A stretch of DNA of 8,547 nucleotides from assembly GCA_024711185.1 (NCBI GenBank), contig JANJTI010000291.1:1-8547 (forward strand), in the 5' to 3' direction. Numbering within the stretch: position 1 is the stretch's first letter; each line of letters starts with the position of its first letter. Of the stretch, positions 1 to 5,083 are shown piece by piece. The DNA is from Brevundimonas sp. Lineage in GTDB: Bacteria > Pseudomonadota > Alphaproteobacteria > Caulobacterales > Caulobacteraceae. The translations under genes and the position numbers were made by a program. The notes beneath the pieces were generated by a model that saw nothing but the letters and a program-made list of their open reading frames with translations, was not told the DNA's origin and searched no databases.

Positions 1-610
1 CGACGGCGGTCAGGGTCAGGACGCCGGCCCCGGCGCGCACCCGCGCCTCGACCCCGGCCGGGGACGGGGCCCGGGCGAGCACGCGCTCGATGGCGGGTCC
101 GTGCCGCGGGTCGGTCGGAGCCGCGCCTTCGCGCACCGGCAGGTCGAGCCGCAGGTTCAGCGTCTCCGGCACGCACATCTCGTCGCTGCATACGAAGAAC
201 AGCGCCTCGACCCTGAGCGGCACGCTCGAGCCCGGACGGGCGTCTCCCGGTATCTCCACCGGAACCGGCAGATAGACGACGCCTTCGTAGCCGTAGTTGG
301 TCAGCCCCTGCAGCCGCTGGCGCTCAGGCAGCGGCCAGACGATCTCTCCCGCCCGCACCCCGGACGGGAGCCGCCAGCTCAGGGTCGTGGCCCCGCCGGA
401 ATCGCCGGGATTGCGCCAGTAGGTGTGCCAGCCCGGCTGGATGTCCTGCCGCACCGCGACCACCGCCGTCGACCCCGGCGCGGCCCAGCGGCTCATGGAG
501 ACGAGTTCGGCCTCGATCCGCTCGGTGCGCTGGGGGCCGGCCTGGGCCGCGGCCGGAGACGCGGCCGCCACGAACAGCAGCAGGCAGAACAGGCGGATCA
601 GCAGGCGCAA
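1..610 (-). CDS. DsbD/ScsB-type thiol:disulfide interchange protein, N-terminal part (partial)
   Basis: The first 203 residues are visible; the rest lies beyond the left edge. Residues 1-22 form a signal peptide (RLLIRLFCLLLFVAAASPAAA). The mature part resembles the periplasmic N-terminal domain of DsbD/ScsB proteins: a QPGWHTYWRNPGDSGG segment at about 58-73 and a conserved FFVCSDEMCVPE segment at about 138-149, with the cysteine pair C141 and C146. In this family a membrane domain takes electrons from cytoplasmic thioredoxin and passes them to periplasmic thiol proteins; the membrane and thioredoxin-like domains should follow but are not visible. I chose a TTG start (608-610): AAGGAG sits 6 nt upstream, it gives a proper signal peptide, and no ATG or GTG start is apparent nearby in frame. 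It lies 80 nt downstream of the OmpA-like lipoprotein gene with no terminator visible between them, so the two may be cotranscribed. The family call is fairly secure; the choice between DsbD and ScsB is not. Confidence 0.8.
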   Translation of the reverse strand, partial: MRLLIRLFCLLLFVAAASPAAAQAGPQRTERIEAELVSMSRWAAPGSTAVVAVRQDIQPGWHTYWRNPGDSGGATTLSWRLPSGVRAGEIVWPLPERQRLQGLTNYGYEGVVYLPVPVEIPGDARPGSSVPLRVEALFFVCSDEMCVPETLNLRLDLPVREGAAPTDPRHGPAIERVLARAPSPAGVEARVRAGAGVLTLTAV

Positions 611-616
611 CCGGAG

Positions 617-622
617 CTCCTT
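617..622 (-). promoter_or_regulatory. Ribosome binding site deciding the TTG start of the DsbD-like gene
   Basis: On the minus strand AAGGAG is followed by a 6-nt spacer and TTG. This is one of the best Shine-Dalgarno sequences in the window, and it fixes a start codon that an ATG-only search would miss. Confidence 0.7.
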
Positions 623-690
623 CGAGGTCGCGCGGACCTTAGCCGCTCGACACCCCCGGCGTCACCGGCGTCCGCCAGCGGCGCGTCGCC

Positions 691-1134
691 TCACTTCGGT
701 GCGGCCTCGACGAGGACCTCGGTGCGCCGTCGCATCGGCTCGACGGCGCCGGCCGCCGTCACCGCTCCGGACTCCCCCGCCGCGCCGAGCTGGAACGCCG
801 GCGCGGGCCAGCCGGCGGCGGCCAGCGCCTCGGTGACGGCCAGCGCCCGGCGTTCCGACAGGTCGAGATTGGCTTCCGCGTGACCGGTCGGATCAGCCAG
901 GCCGATCACCCGCACCCTTCGGATGTCGCAGCCCTGCAGGCGGGTCGCATGCAGGCCCACCGCCTGCAGGGCGGCCTGGGTCAGCCCGGCCTGGCCTTCG
1001 GCGAAGTAGACCTCGAACCTCTGCGGCGCGCACGGAGAGGTCCCGGCCACCAGTTCGTCCCGACCCGCGCCCGGCGTCAGCGCGCACCCCGCCACCGCGA
1101 TCCCCGCCAGTCCCGCCGCCGCCAGCTTCCACAT
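691..1134 (-). CDS. OmpA-like domain lipoprotein
   Basis: A 147-residue protein. It starts with a lipoprotein signal peptide ending in the lipobox VAGC (lipidated C17), so it is probably anchored in the outer membrane or at the periplasmic face. Residues about 38-145 look like a compact OmpA C-terminal (peptidoglycan-binding) domain: FEVYFAEGQAGLTQAAL (40-56), then VRVIGLADPTG (75-84) and LSERRALAV (92-100), then RRRTEVLVE at the end. The usual GHTD element reads GLAD here, keeping the aspartate (D81), and the LSxRR arginines (R95, R96) are present. These positions normally contact diaminopimelate in peptidoglycan. Two further cysteines, C35 and C69, could form a disulfide. An upstream GTG at 1152 is in frame, but the ATG at 1134 is preferred because GAGGGA lies 6 nt before it and it gives a clean signal peptide. 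It lies between the glycine-zipper gene, behind a terminator, and the DsbD-like gene. The partner and exact role are unknown. Confidence 0.8.
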   Translation of the reverse strand: MWKLAAAGLAGIAVAGCALTPGAGRDELVAGTSPCAPQRFEVYFAEGQAGLTQAALQAVGLHATRLQGCDIRRVRVIGLADPTGHAEANLDLSERRALAVTEALAAAGWPAPAFQLGAAGESGAVTAAGAVEPMRRRTEVLVEAAPK

Positions 1135-1153
1135 CGCCTGTCCCTCTCCCACG

Positions 1154-1188
1154 AAAAGGGGCGGCCCGCCGTCCGGCGAACCGCCCCT
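1154..1188 (-). terminator. Rho-independent terminator of the glycine-zipper gene
   Basis: On the minus strand an 8-bp perfect stem (AGGGGCGG at 1188-1181 paired with CCGCCCCT at 1164-1157) encloses 16 nt that hold an additional 4-bp stem (CGCC/GGCG). It is followed by a short T run (complement of 1154-1157). It begins 18 nt after the stop codon of the glycine-zipper gene and lies just upstream of the OmpA-like gene, whose ribosome binding site follows directly. Confidence 0.65.
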
Positions 1189-1206
1189 GTCTTCATCAGC
1201 GTCGGC

Positions 1207-1551
1207 CTAGTACCGGCGCTGGCCGTTTTCCCAGTAGCACTCGTCCTGGCGGTTATCGTAGCAATAGTAGTACCGGCCCTGGCTGTCGCGATAGCGCTGC
1301 TGGTTGGCCCGATCCTGCTGCGAGCCGCGGATCGCGCCCGCGGCCCCGCCGACGACGGCGCCGATGGCCGCGCCCGTGGCGGCGTTGCCGCTGCCGGTGT
1401 TGTTGCCGATGATGGCGCCGGCCACGGCGCCGATGCCGGCGCCGATGGCGCCCTGACGCACCGTCTCGTTGGTGCCGCCGTAGTACGGGTCGCTGGCGCA
1501 GGCGGTGGCCATCAGCCCGGCGCCCGCAATCGCGATGATCGCCTTTTTCAT
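1207..1551 (-). CDS. Glycine-zipper lipoprotein, probably outer membrane
   Basis: A 114-residue small envelope protein. It starts MKKAIIAIAGAGLMATAC, a signal peptide ending in a relaxed lipobox (ATAC, lipidated C18). Residues about 34-75 are a glycine zipper of repeated GxxxG/AxxxG steps (GAIGAGIGAVAGAIIG, then GAAIGAVVGGAAGAIRG), as in SlyB/YMGG-type lipoproteins whose hairpin inserts into the outer membrane. The tail is tyrosine-rich with two cysteines (YYYCYDNRQDECYW, C97 and C105). An in-frame ATG five codons upstream (1566) is less likely, because the AAGGA that serves the 1551 start lies between the two ATGs. A perfect EcfG-type promoter lies 40-64 nt upstream and a terminator follows, so it is probably a one-gene stress-induced unit. 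The family is clear; a specific function is not known to me. Confidence 0.85.
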   Translation of the reverse strand: MKKAIIAIAGAGLMATACASDPYYGGTNETVRQGAIGAGIGAVAGAIIGNNTGSGNAATGAAIGAVVGGAAGAIRGSQQDRANQQRYRDSQGRYYYCYDNRQDECYWENGQRRY

Positions 1552-1590
1552 GTTGGAATCCTTCATCCCGGGTTTCGCCCCGTGGGTGAG

Positions 1591-1615
1591 AACGCTGGAT
1601 AAGCGTTGCGGTTCC
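1591..1615 (-). promoter_or_regulatory. EcfG/SigT-type (general stress) promoter of the glycine-zipper gene
   Basis: On the minus strand GGAAC (1615-1611), a 16-nt spacer and CGTT (1594-1591) match exactly the consensus GGAAC-N16/17-CGTT recognised by the alphaproteobacterial general-stress sigma factor. Transcription would start near 1581-1584, leaving a leader of about 30 nt that contains the AAGGA of the 1551 start. The same stretch holds two small inverted repeats (AACGCT/AGCGTT and TGCGG/CCGCA), which largely follow from the promoter elements. Confidence 0.8.
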
Positions 1616-1709
1616 GCAGCTATGTTAATGGTCAGGCCTGCGCCGGAGCTCGTCCGGGCCCGGCGGAGCGCGATTCCGCCGGGGGCTTGAAGGAAACGGG
1701 GGTTTTCAG

Positions 1710-2051
1710 ATGCGCTTTTCCGAACCCGTCCGCATGGCGGACGACGGCGACCACAGCCCGGTCTGGAACCGGCCGAAACGACGCCGCGGCGGCAATCCGC
1801 TGGTCAGCATCGTCGTGACCCTGCTGGCCCTGTTCGGCGTGCTCACCGCTGTGCTGGGGATCAAGGAAAAGTCGCTCGCCGACGGCGGCGCCGTCATGGA
1901 CCGCTGGATCGCGGCCGGCGTCGCCAGGGTGCGCGGAGAGGCGCCCGTGGTCGCGGACCGGGCTGTCGATGCCGCGGGGGCCGCGGCCGGAAAGGCCGGC
2001 GACGCGGCCCAGGCGGGAGCCGCTGCGGCCTCCGAGGAATTGAAGAAGTAG
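1710..2051 (+). CDS. Small single-pass membrane protein of unknown function
   Basis: A 113-residue protein I cannot assign to a family. The N-terminus (1-28) is polar and ends in a basic patch (RPKRRR), followed by one hydrophobic helix at about 29-51 (LVSIVVTLLALFGVLTAVLG). The positive-inside rule puts the N-terminus in the cytoplasm and the C-terminal 60 residues in the periplasm. That tail is alanine-rich and weakly amphipathic (ADRAVDAAGAAAGKAGDAA, 82-100) and ends in EELKK. The ATG at 1710 has AGGAAACGGGGG upstream with a 7-nt gap to the start; a second in-frame ATG eight codons later has no visible ribosome binding site. The complete frame, high third-position GC and sensible topology support a real gene. 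It is divergent from the glycine-zipper gene and 54 nt upstream of the lipid kinase gene, so read-through into the latter is possible. No EcfG-type promoter is visible on its strand. Confidence 0.65.
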   Translation: MRFSEPVRMADDGDHSPVWNRPKRRRGGNPLVSIVVTLLALFGVLTAVLGIKEKSLADGGAVMDRWIAAGVARVRGEAPVVADRAVDAAGAAAGKAGDAAQAGAAAASEELKK

Positions 2052-2071
2052 CCGCGAGCCGTCTGTTCGCC

Positions 2072-2097
2072 GGAACATCGCGTCGGGGCGGAACGTT
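2072..2097 (+). promoter_or_regulatory. EcfG/SigT-type promoter of the lipid kinase-phosphoesterase operon
   Basis: GGAAC (2072-2076), a 17-nt spacer and CGTT (2094-2097) match the general-stress consensus exactly. The -10 element ends 8 nt before the A of the kinase ATG at 2106, so the predicted transcription start falls at or within a few nucleotides of the start codon. Confidence 0.75.
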
Positions 2098-2105
2098 CGG
2101 GCCGC

Positions 2106-3074
2106 ATGAGCGAGACAACGGCCACGGTTGCGGAACCCGCAGCGACCCGGGACGAGGCGACCGATGCGTGCGAACTGACCTCGCACGTACGGCTGGCCCG
2201 CGTGGTCATGCTCATCAATCCCCTGTCGGGCAGCGTGGGTCCGCACGCGGCCGAGGAGGCGCTCGAAATCCTCTCCCGCTACGCCTGCAAGACGACCGTG
2301 GTCTCGCTGGAGCCGGGTGACTTCGAGGCGCAGATCCAGGCCGCCTTCGACGAGCGCCCCGACGCCCTGTTCGTGCTGGCCGGGGACGGCACCGCCGGAA
2401 CCATCGCCTCGCGCGCCGGGCCTGACGGCCCGCTGATCGCACCCCTGCCCGGCGGCACGATGAACATGCTGCCCAAGGCGCTTTACGGCTCCAGCGACTG
2501 GAAAACGGCGCTGAAGGTGTCCCTGGAGGAGGGGATGTCCCACGACATCGCCGGCGGCGAGGTCGAGGACGGCGATGTGCGCCGCGCCTTCTTCTGCGCC
2601 GCGGTCTTCGGCGCTCCGGCCCTGTGGGCCCCCGCCCGGGAGGCCATCCGCCTGCGCCGGCTGCGACTGGCCTGGCTCTACGCCCGGCGGGCGCTGAAGC
2701 GCGCCTTCACCGGCCGGCTGCGCTACATGCTCGACAATCAGCCCGAACGCCGGGCCGAAGCCCTGGTGCTGATCGGTCCGATGATCTCCAAGGCCATCGA
2801 CGAGGACGCGGGCCTCGAGGCGGCGGCGATGAACCCGAAGGACGCCGGAGACGCCTTCCGGCTGGCGGCTCACGCGCTCTTCGACGACTGGCGGCTGGAC
2901 CCGGCCGTAACCACCCGCCCGGCCCGGCGGGTCCGGCTGCGCGCCCGTTCCCGCATCCCGGCGGTGATCGACGGCGAGCCCCTGCTGCTGCACCACGAGG
3001 CGTCGGTCCGCTTCCTGCCCAAGGCGTTCCGGGCCCTGGCTCCGGTGCCCGCCGCCGCAGAGGACAGCGTCTAG
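2106..3074 (+). CDS. Diacylglycerol kinase family lipid kinase (DAGK catalytic domain)
   Basis: A 322-residue protein of the DagK/YegS/sphingosine-kinase fold, which transfers phosphate from ATP to a lipid hydroxyl such as that of diacylglycerol. Residues 32-125 carry the family signature: VVMLINPLSG (33-42), LAGDGTAGTIAS (91-102, nucleotide-binding GDGT at 93-96) and LPGGTMNMLPKALYG (114-128), equivalent to the PLGTxND region. The C-terminal half is a beta-rich lipid-side domain ending in the conserved DGE (289-291) and a VRFLPKAF strand. The first glycine of the usual GGDGT is alanine, and PLGT reads PGGT; both occur in a small residue loop and need not abolish activity. The first ~28 residues are extra and polar. 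There is no transmembrane helix, so it is probably cytosolic and peripheral at the membrane. The ATG has no Shine-Dalgarno sequence, but the EcfG-type promoter directly upstream predicts a nearly leaderless mRNA. Its stop overlaps the next gene's start. The physiological substrate is unknown. Confidence 0.88.
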   Translation: MSETTATVAEPAATRDEATDACELTSHVRLARVVMLINPLSGSVGPHAAEEALEILSRYACKTTVVSLEPGDFEAQIQAAFDERPDALFVLAGDGTAGTIASRAGPDGPLIAPLPGGTMNMLPKALYGSSDWKTALKVSLEEGMSHDIAGGEVEDGDVRRAFFCAAVFGAPALWAPAREAIRLRRLRLAWLYARRALKRAFTGRLRYMLDNQPERRAEALVLIGPMISKAIDEDAGLEAAAMNPKDAGDAFRLAAHALFDDWRLDPAVTTRPARRVRLRARSRIPAVIDGEPLLLHHEASVRFLPKAFRALAPVPAAAEDSV

Positions 3075-3931
3075 TGGGGCGTATCCTTCAGTTCTCCGAC
3101 GTACACTTCGGCCGCGAGCACGCCCATGCCTGCGCCGCCGCCCTCGATTACGCCCACGCCACGCCCTCGGACCTGATCCTGATCACCGGCGACGTCACCC
3201 AGAAGGGCCTGCCGGACGAGTTCGCCGCAGCGGGGGACTGGATCGGCCGGATGCCGGAGCCGACGTTCGTAATCGTAGGCAATCACGACGTTCCCTATTT
3301 CAGCCTTTTCGCTCGCCTTTTCGCGCCATGGCGCGCCTTCGAGAAGGCGATCGGCCACCCCGCGCACGACCATCAGTTCCTCAGCGAAAAGGTCATGGTC
3401 CGCGGTGTGGTCACCGCCCGCGGCTGGCAGGCGCGACTGAACTGGTCCAAGGGAGTCATCGATCTCGACCAGACCCGCAAGGCGGCGGCCGCCCTGCGCC
3501 AGGCCCCGGCCGGCGCGCTGCGGGTTCTGGCCTGCCACCACCCGCTGGTGGAGATGATCGGCACGCCCATGACCGGCGACGTGATCCGCGGCGAGGCCGC
3601 CGCCCTGATCTTCGCCGAGGCCGGGGTGGACCTGATCGCGACCGGCCACGTGCATGTCCCCTTCGCCCTGCCCATCCGGCTCGGCGACCACTGCTCCTAC
3701 GCCGTCGGCTGCGGGACGCTGTCGGACCGCGAGCGCGGCGCGCCGCCGAGCTTCAACTGCATCGAGTGGGACGCCCGCGAGATCGTTGTCACCGCCATCG
3801 CGTGGAACGGCCAGAGCTTCGAGCCGGCCCAGACCTGGCGGCTCCCGCGACGCCAGGACACCCGCCGCCGCGTCACCGCGCCGGACCCGTCGACGCCCGG
3901 TCCACTGGAACAGACCGTCAGCGCGTCGTGA
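3074..3931 (+). CDS. Calcineurin-like metallophosphoesterase
   Basis: A 285-residue protein with all the motifs of a two-metal phosphoesterase in order: SDVHFG (8-13, metal ligands D9 and H11), ITGDVTQKG (37-45, D40), VGNHDVP (68-74, N70-H71-D72), CHHP (154-157) and GHVHVP (191-196, H192 and H194). This is the class III cyclic-nucleotide-phosphodiesterase-like arrangement; the substrate could be a phosphomonoester or phosphodiester and cannot be read from sequence. It lacks a signal peptide or membrane helix, so it is probably cytosolic. The last ~35 residues are low-complexity and polar. The GTG start at 3074 is chosen because it shares its G with the kinase stop codon (TAGTG), implying translational coupling, and the first conserved strand (RILQFSDVH) begins directly after it. 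The frame stays open further upstream, but only as an overlap with the kinase gene. Pairing with a lipid kinase suggests, without proving, that it acts on a phospholipid-derived substrate. The stop codon touches a terminator. Confidence 0.88.
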   Translation: MGRILQFSDVHFGREHAHACAAALDYAHATPSDLILITGDVTQKGLPDEFAAAGDWIGRMPEPTFVIVGNHDVPYFSLFARLFAPWRAFEKAIGHPAHDHQFLSEKVMVRGVVTARGWQARLNWSKGVIDLDQTRKAAAALRQAPAGALRVLACHHPLVEMIGTPMTGDVIRGEAAALIFAEAGVDLIATGHVHVPFALPIRLGDHCSYAVGCGTLSDRERGAPPSFNCIEWDAREIVVTAIAWNGQSFEPAQTWRLPRRQDTRRRVTAPDPSTPGPLEQTVSAS

Positions 3932-3967
3932 AAAAGGGCCGCGGTCGGAAAGACCGCGGCCCCTTTC
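3931..3967. terminator. Bidirectional hairpin terminator between convergent operons
   Basis: A perfect 11-bp stem (GGGCCGCGGTC at 3936-3946 paired with GACCGCGGCCC at 3952-3962) with a 5-nt loop. Read on the minus strand it is followed by five Ts, a textbook terminator for the DUF1328 transcript. Read on the plus strand it begins 5 nt after the phosphoesterase stop and is followed by CTTTC, a weaker but plausible terminator. The A run before the stem (3931-3935) overlaps the phosphoesterase TGA. Confidence 0.88.
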
Positions 3968-3984
3968 AGGTCCAGCATCCGGCG

Positions 3985-4149
3985 TCAGATTCGTCGCCCT
4001 CGTCCGGTGACGAAGTGCACGACCAGCAGGATAAGGAAGATGACGAACAGCACATAGGCGATGTTCATCGACAGGCCCGCCACGCCGCCTGCGCCCAGGG
4101 CGCCGGCGACAAGAGCAAGCACCAGAAAGATCAGGGCCCAGCGAAGCAT
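3985..4149 (-). CDS. DUF1328 (UPF0391) family small membrane protein
   Basis: A 54-residue protein, MLRWALIFLVLALVAGALG at the start and HFVTGRGRRI at the end. Two hydrophobic helices (about 4-24 and 28-47) are joined by a glycine-rich turn (GAGGVAGLS). The MLRWALIFLV opening, the GGxAG turn and the basic tail are hallmarks of the DUF1328/UPF0391 family of inner-membrane proteins, which are about 55 residues long and have no defined biochemical function. The ATG has GGGAG upstream with a spacer of about 8 nt. A perfect EcfG-type promoter and a structured leader precede it, and a strong terminator follows. This fits, as I recall it, the frequent presence of such small membrane proteins in alphaproteobacterial general-stress regulons. 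The gene is easily missed because of its length. Confidence 0.88.
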   Translation of the reverse strand: MLRWALIFLVLALVAGALGAGGVAGLSMNIAYVLFVIFLILLVVHFVTGRGRRI

Positions 4150-4157
4150 AGGCGTTT

Positions 4158-4227
4158 CTCCCGGAGCGGTTTATGCAGTTCAGGGGCGGCAGAACTGAAC
4201 CGCACCTGTCTGTTGAACGTCCGGGAG
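4158..4227 (-). promoter_or_regulatory. Nested inverted repeats in the DUF1328 leader, covering its ribosome binding site
   Basis: Read on the minus strand, three perfect inverted repeats are nested. The outer is CTCCCGGA (4227-4220) with TCCGGGAG (4165-4158), 8 bp. The middle is GCGGTT (4203-4198) with AACCGC (4171-4166), 6 bp. The inner is CAGTTC (4197-4192) with GAACTG (4181-4176), 6 bp, separated from the middle stem by a 4-nt bulge on one side and closed by a 10-nt loop. The 3' outer arm contains the GGGAG ribosome binding site. The 5' outer arm lies inside the promoter spacer, so it would be present only in RNA reading through from upstream genes. The repeats are seen directly; folding and any regulatory effect are inference. 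Confidence 0.5.
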
Positions 4228-4240
4228 CGGACGCCGTTCC
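4216..4240 (-). promoter_or_regulatory. EcfG/SigT-type promoter of the DUF1328 gene
   Basis: On the minus strand GGAAC (4240-4236), a 16-nt spacer and CGTT (4219-4216) match the general-stress consensus exactly. The -35 element begins 2 nt after the stop codon of the upstream holin-like gene. Transcription would start near 4206-4209, giving a leader of about 58 nt that contains the middle and inner hairpin stems. Confidence 0.8.
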
Positions 4241-4242
4241 GG

Positions 4243-4650
4243 TCAGCGGCGGCGACGACTGTGCGTTTTCTCGGTGAAGGCCGCCGCCCCGATGCTGGCC
4301 AGCGCCGGGTGGCGCAGAAAGATCCAGCCGCCGGCGAGCGCCGCCACCGTCCCGAGGATCGGCCGCTCGCGGAACAGCATGAAGGCGCGCTGGCCCAGCC
4401 CGAGCGGCTCTTCCTCGAGCTCCTCCTCCTCGGCCGCGTCGCGACGCAGGAAGATCATCGCCACCGCCATGGCGGCGAGCGCGAAGAGCAGGAAGGTGAT
4501 CGCCGCCGCGGCCAGCGGCGGAACCACCAGACACAGGGCATAGAAGATCGTCGCCCCGAAGGCGATCACCGCCACCAGCGCCGCGCCGGCGGCCACCGCG
4601 GCGGCCACCGCCTTGCGCACGACGGTCCGGGCCAGCCCCCCGCCGATCAT
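4243..4650 (-). CDS. YqjE/holin-X-like membrane protein
   Basis: A 135-residue protein with two strong hydrophobic helices at about 15-42 and 45-68. They are followed by a very acidic segment (DAAEEEELEEEPLG, 71-84), a third moderately hydrophobic stretch at about 98-122 and a basic end (SRRRR). The layout matches the small membrane proteins grouped as Phage_holin_3_6 or YqjE-like, which commonly sit directly downstream of a YqjD/DUF883 gene. Despite the holin name there is nothing phage-like nearby. The ATG overlaps the upstream stop codon (TGATG), which fixes the start and implies translational coupling. No terminator follows; the next promoter's -35 box starts 2 nt after the stop, so read-through into DUF1328 is likely. 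The family assignment is moderate; the function is unknown. Confidence 0.75.
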   Translation of the reverse strand: MIGGGLARTVVRKAVAAAVAAGAALVAVIAFGATIFYALCLVVPPLAAAAITFLLFALAAMAVAMIFLRRDAAEEEELEEEPLGLGQRAFMLFRERPILGTVAALAGGWIFLRHPALASIGAAAFTEKTHSRRRR

Positions 4651-5030
4651 CAGCGGCGACGACCGGCCAGCAGCATGCCGAGCACCACCCCGACGCCGAG
4701 GGCGATGGCGGTCGACTGGATCGGCCGCTCCTGCACCCGCTCGGTGAGGTAGCGCTGCGCCTCGTCGAGACGCTCCTGGGCGTCGTCGTAATACTCGCGC
4801 CCGCGCACCCGCGCCGTGTCGTAATAGCCCCGGGCACGTTCGCGCAGAACCTCGCTCTGCTCCCGCAACCGGGCCTCGGCCTCGGCCGCCCGGGCGCGGA
4901 GCCGCATTTCGGTTTCCGACGCCTTCTCCTTCAGGTTCGCCTTCTCCTCGGCGCCGAGCGCCTTCAGGTCGTCCTTCAAGGTGTCGATATCCTTCTTCAC
5001 GGCCGCCCGTGCCGCCTTGGTCGTCGCCAT
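4650..5030 (-). CDS. YqjD/ElaB-like (DUF883-type) membrane-anchored protein
   Basis: A 126-residue protein with a long, highly charged alpha-helical or coiled-coil region (about 5-100, rich in Lys, Glu, Arg and Ala, with RARAAEAEARLREQSEVL in the middle). It ends in one C-terminal membrane helix, IQSTAIALGVGVVLGMLLAG (104-123), capped by RRR. The ERPxQSxxIAxGVGxxLGxLL pattern is typical of YqjD/ElaB/DUF883 proteins; in E. coli such proteins are tail-anchored in the inner membrane, bind ribosomes and rise in stationary phase. A tyrosine-rich part (RGYYDTARVRGREYYDDAQ) precedes the anchor. The ATG at 5030 is chosen over an upstream TTG (5051) because GGAG lies 8 nt before it. It begins a cluster with the holin-like gene and has a perfect EcfG-type promoter 54-78 nt upstream of its start. 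Confidence 0.82.
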   Translation of the reverse strand: MATTKAARAAVKKDIDTLKDDLKALGAEEKANLKEKASETEMRLRARAAEAEARLREQSEVLRERARGYYDTARVRGREYYDDAQERLDEAQRYLTERVQERPIQSTAIALGVGVVLGMLLAGRRR

Positions 5031-5045
5031 GATGCGCGCTCCGTT

Positions 5046-5059
5046 CGTCAAGCTTGACG
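5046..5059. repeat. 14-bp perfect palindrome in the leader of the DUF883-like gene
   Basis: CGTCAAGCTTGACG is its own reverse complement. It lies between the predicted transcription start (about 5075) and the GGAG of the DUF883-like gene. It could be an operator or form a small RNA hairpin (5-bp stem, 4-nt loop) next to the ribosome binding site. No regulator is known to me for this sequence. Confidence 0.4.
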
Positions 5060-5083
5060 GTTAGATAGAGAACCCTGAGCCGG

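Noticed and set aside
641..680. A repeated CCGGCG element between the OmpA-like and DsbD-like genes as a terminator.
   Set aside because: The copies are direct, not inverted, and no T run follows on the minus strand.
1593..1601. A DnaA-box-like sequence (TTATCCAGC on the minus strand) as a replication origin element.
   Set aside because: It differs from the TTATNCACA consensus at the end, is single, and lies inside the spacer of a stress promoter.
1555..1676. GANTC sites (near 1555 and 1672) between divergent genes as CcrM methylation control of transcription.
   Set aside because: Such sites are common in Caulobacterales and these do not overlap the -35 or -10 boxes; no specific claim is supported.
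1632..2996. A 454-codon open frame on the minus strand opposite the small membrane protein and lipid kinase genes.
   Set aside because: It is antisense to a clear kinase gene, is rich in Arg, Gly and Pro without domains, and reflects the scarcity of stop codons at high GC.
4243..4650. Holin-like annotation suggesting a prophage remnant.
   Set aside because: The family name is historical; there are no phage structural, lysis or integrase genes, and pairing with a DUF883-like gene is typical of chromosomal loci.
3071..4837. A 588-codon minus-strand open frame, and a 474-codon plus-strand one at 3328-4752.
   Set aside because: Both run across well-supported genes in other frames, cross a strong terminator and show no recognisable domain.
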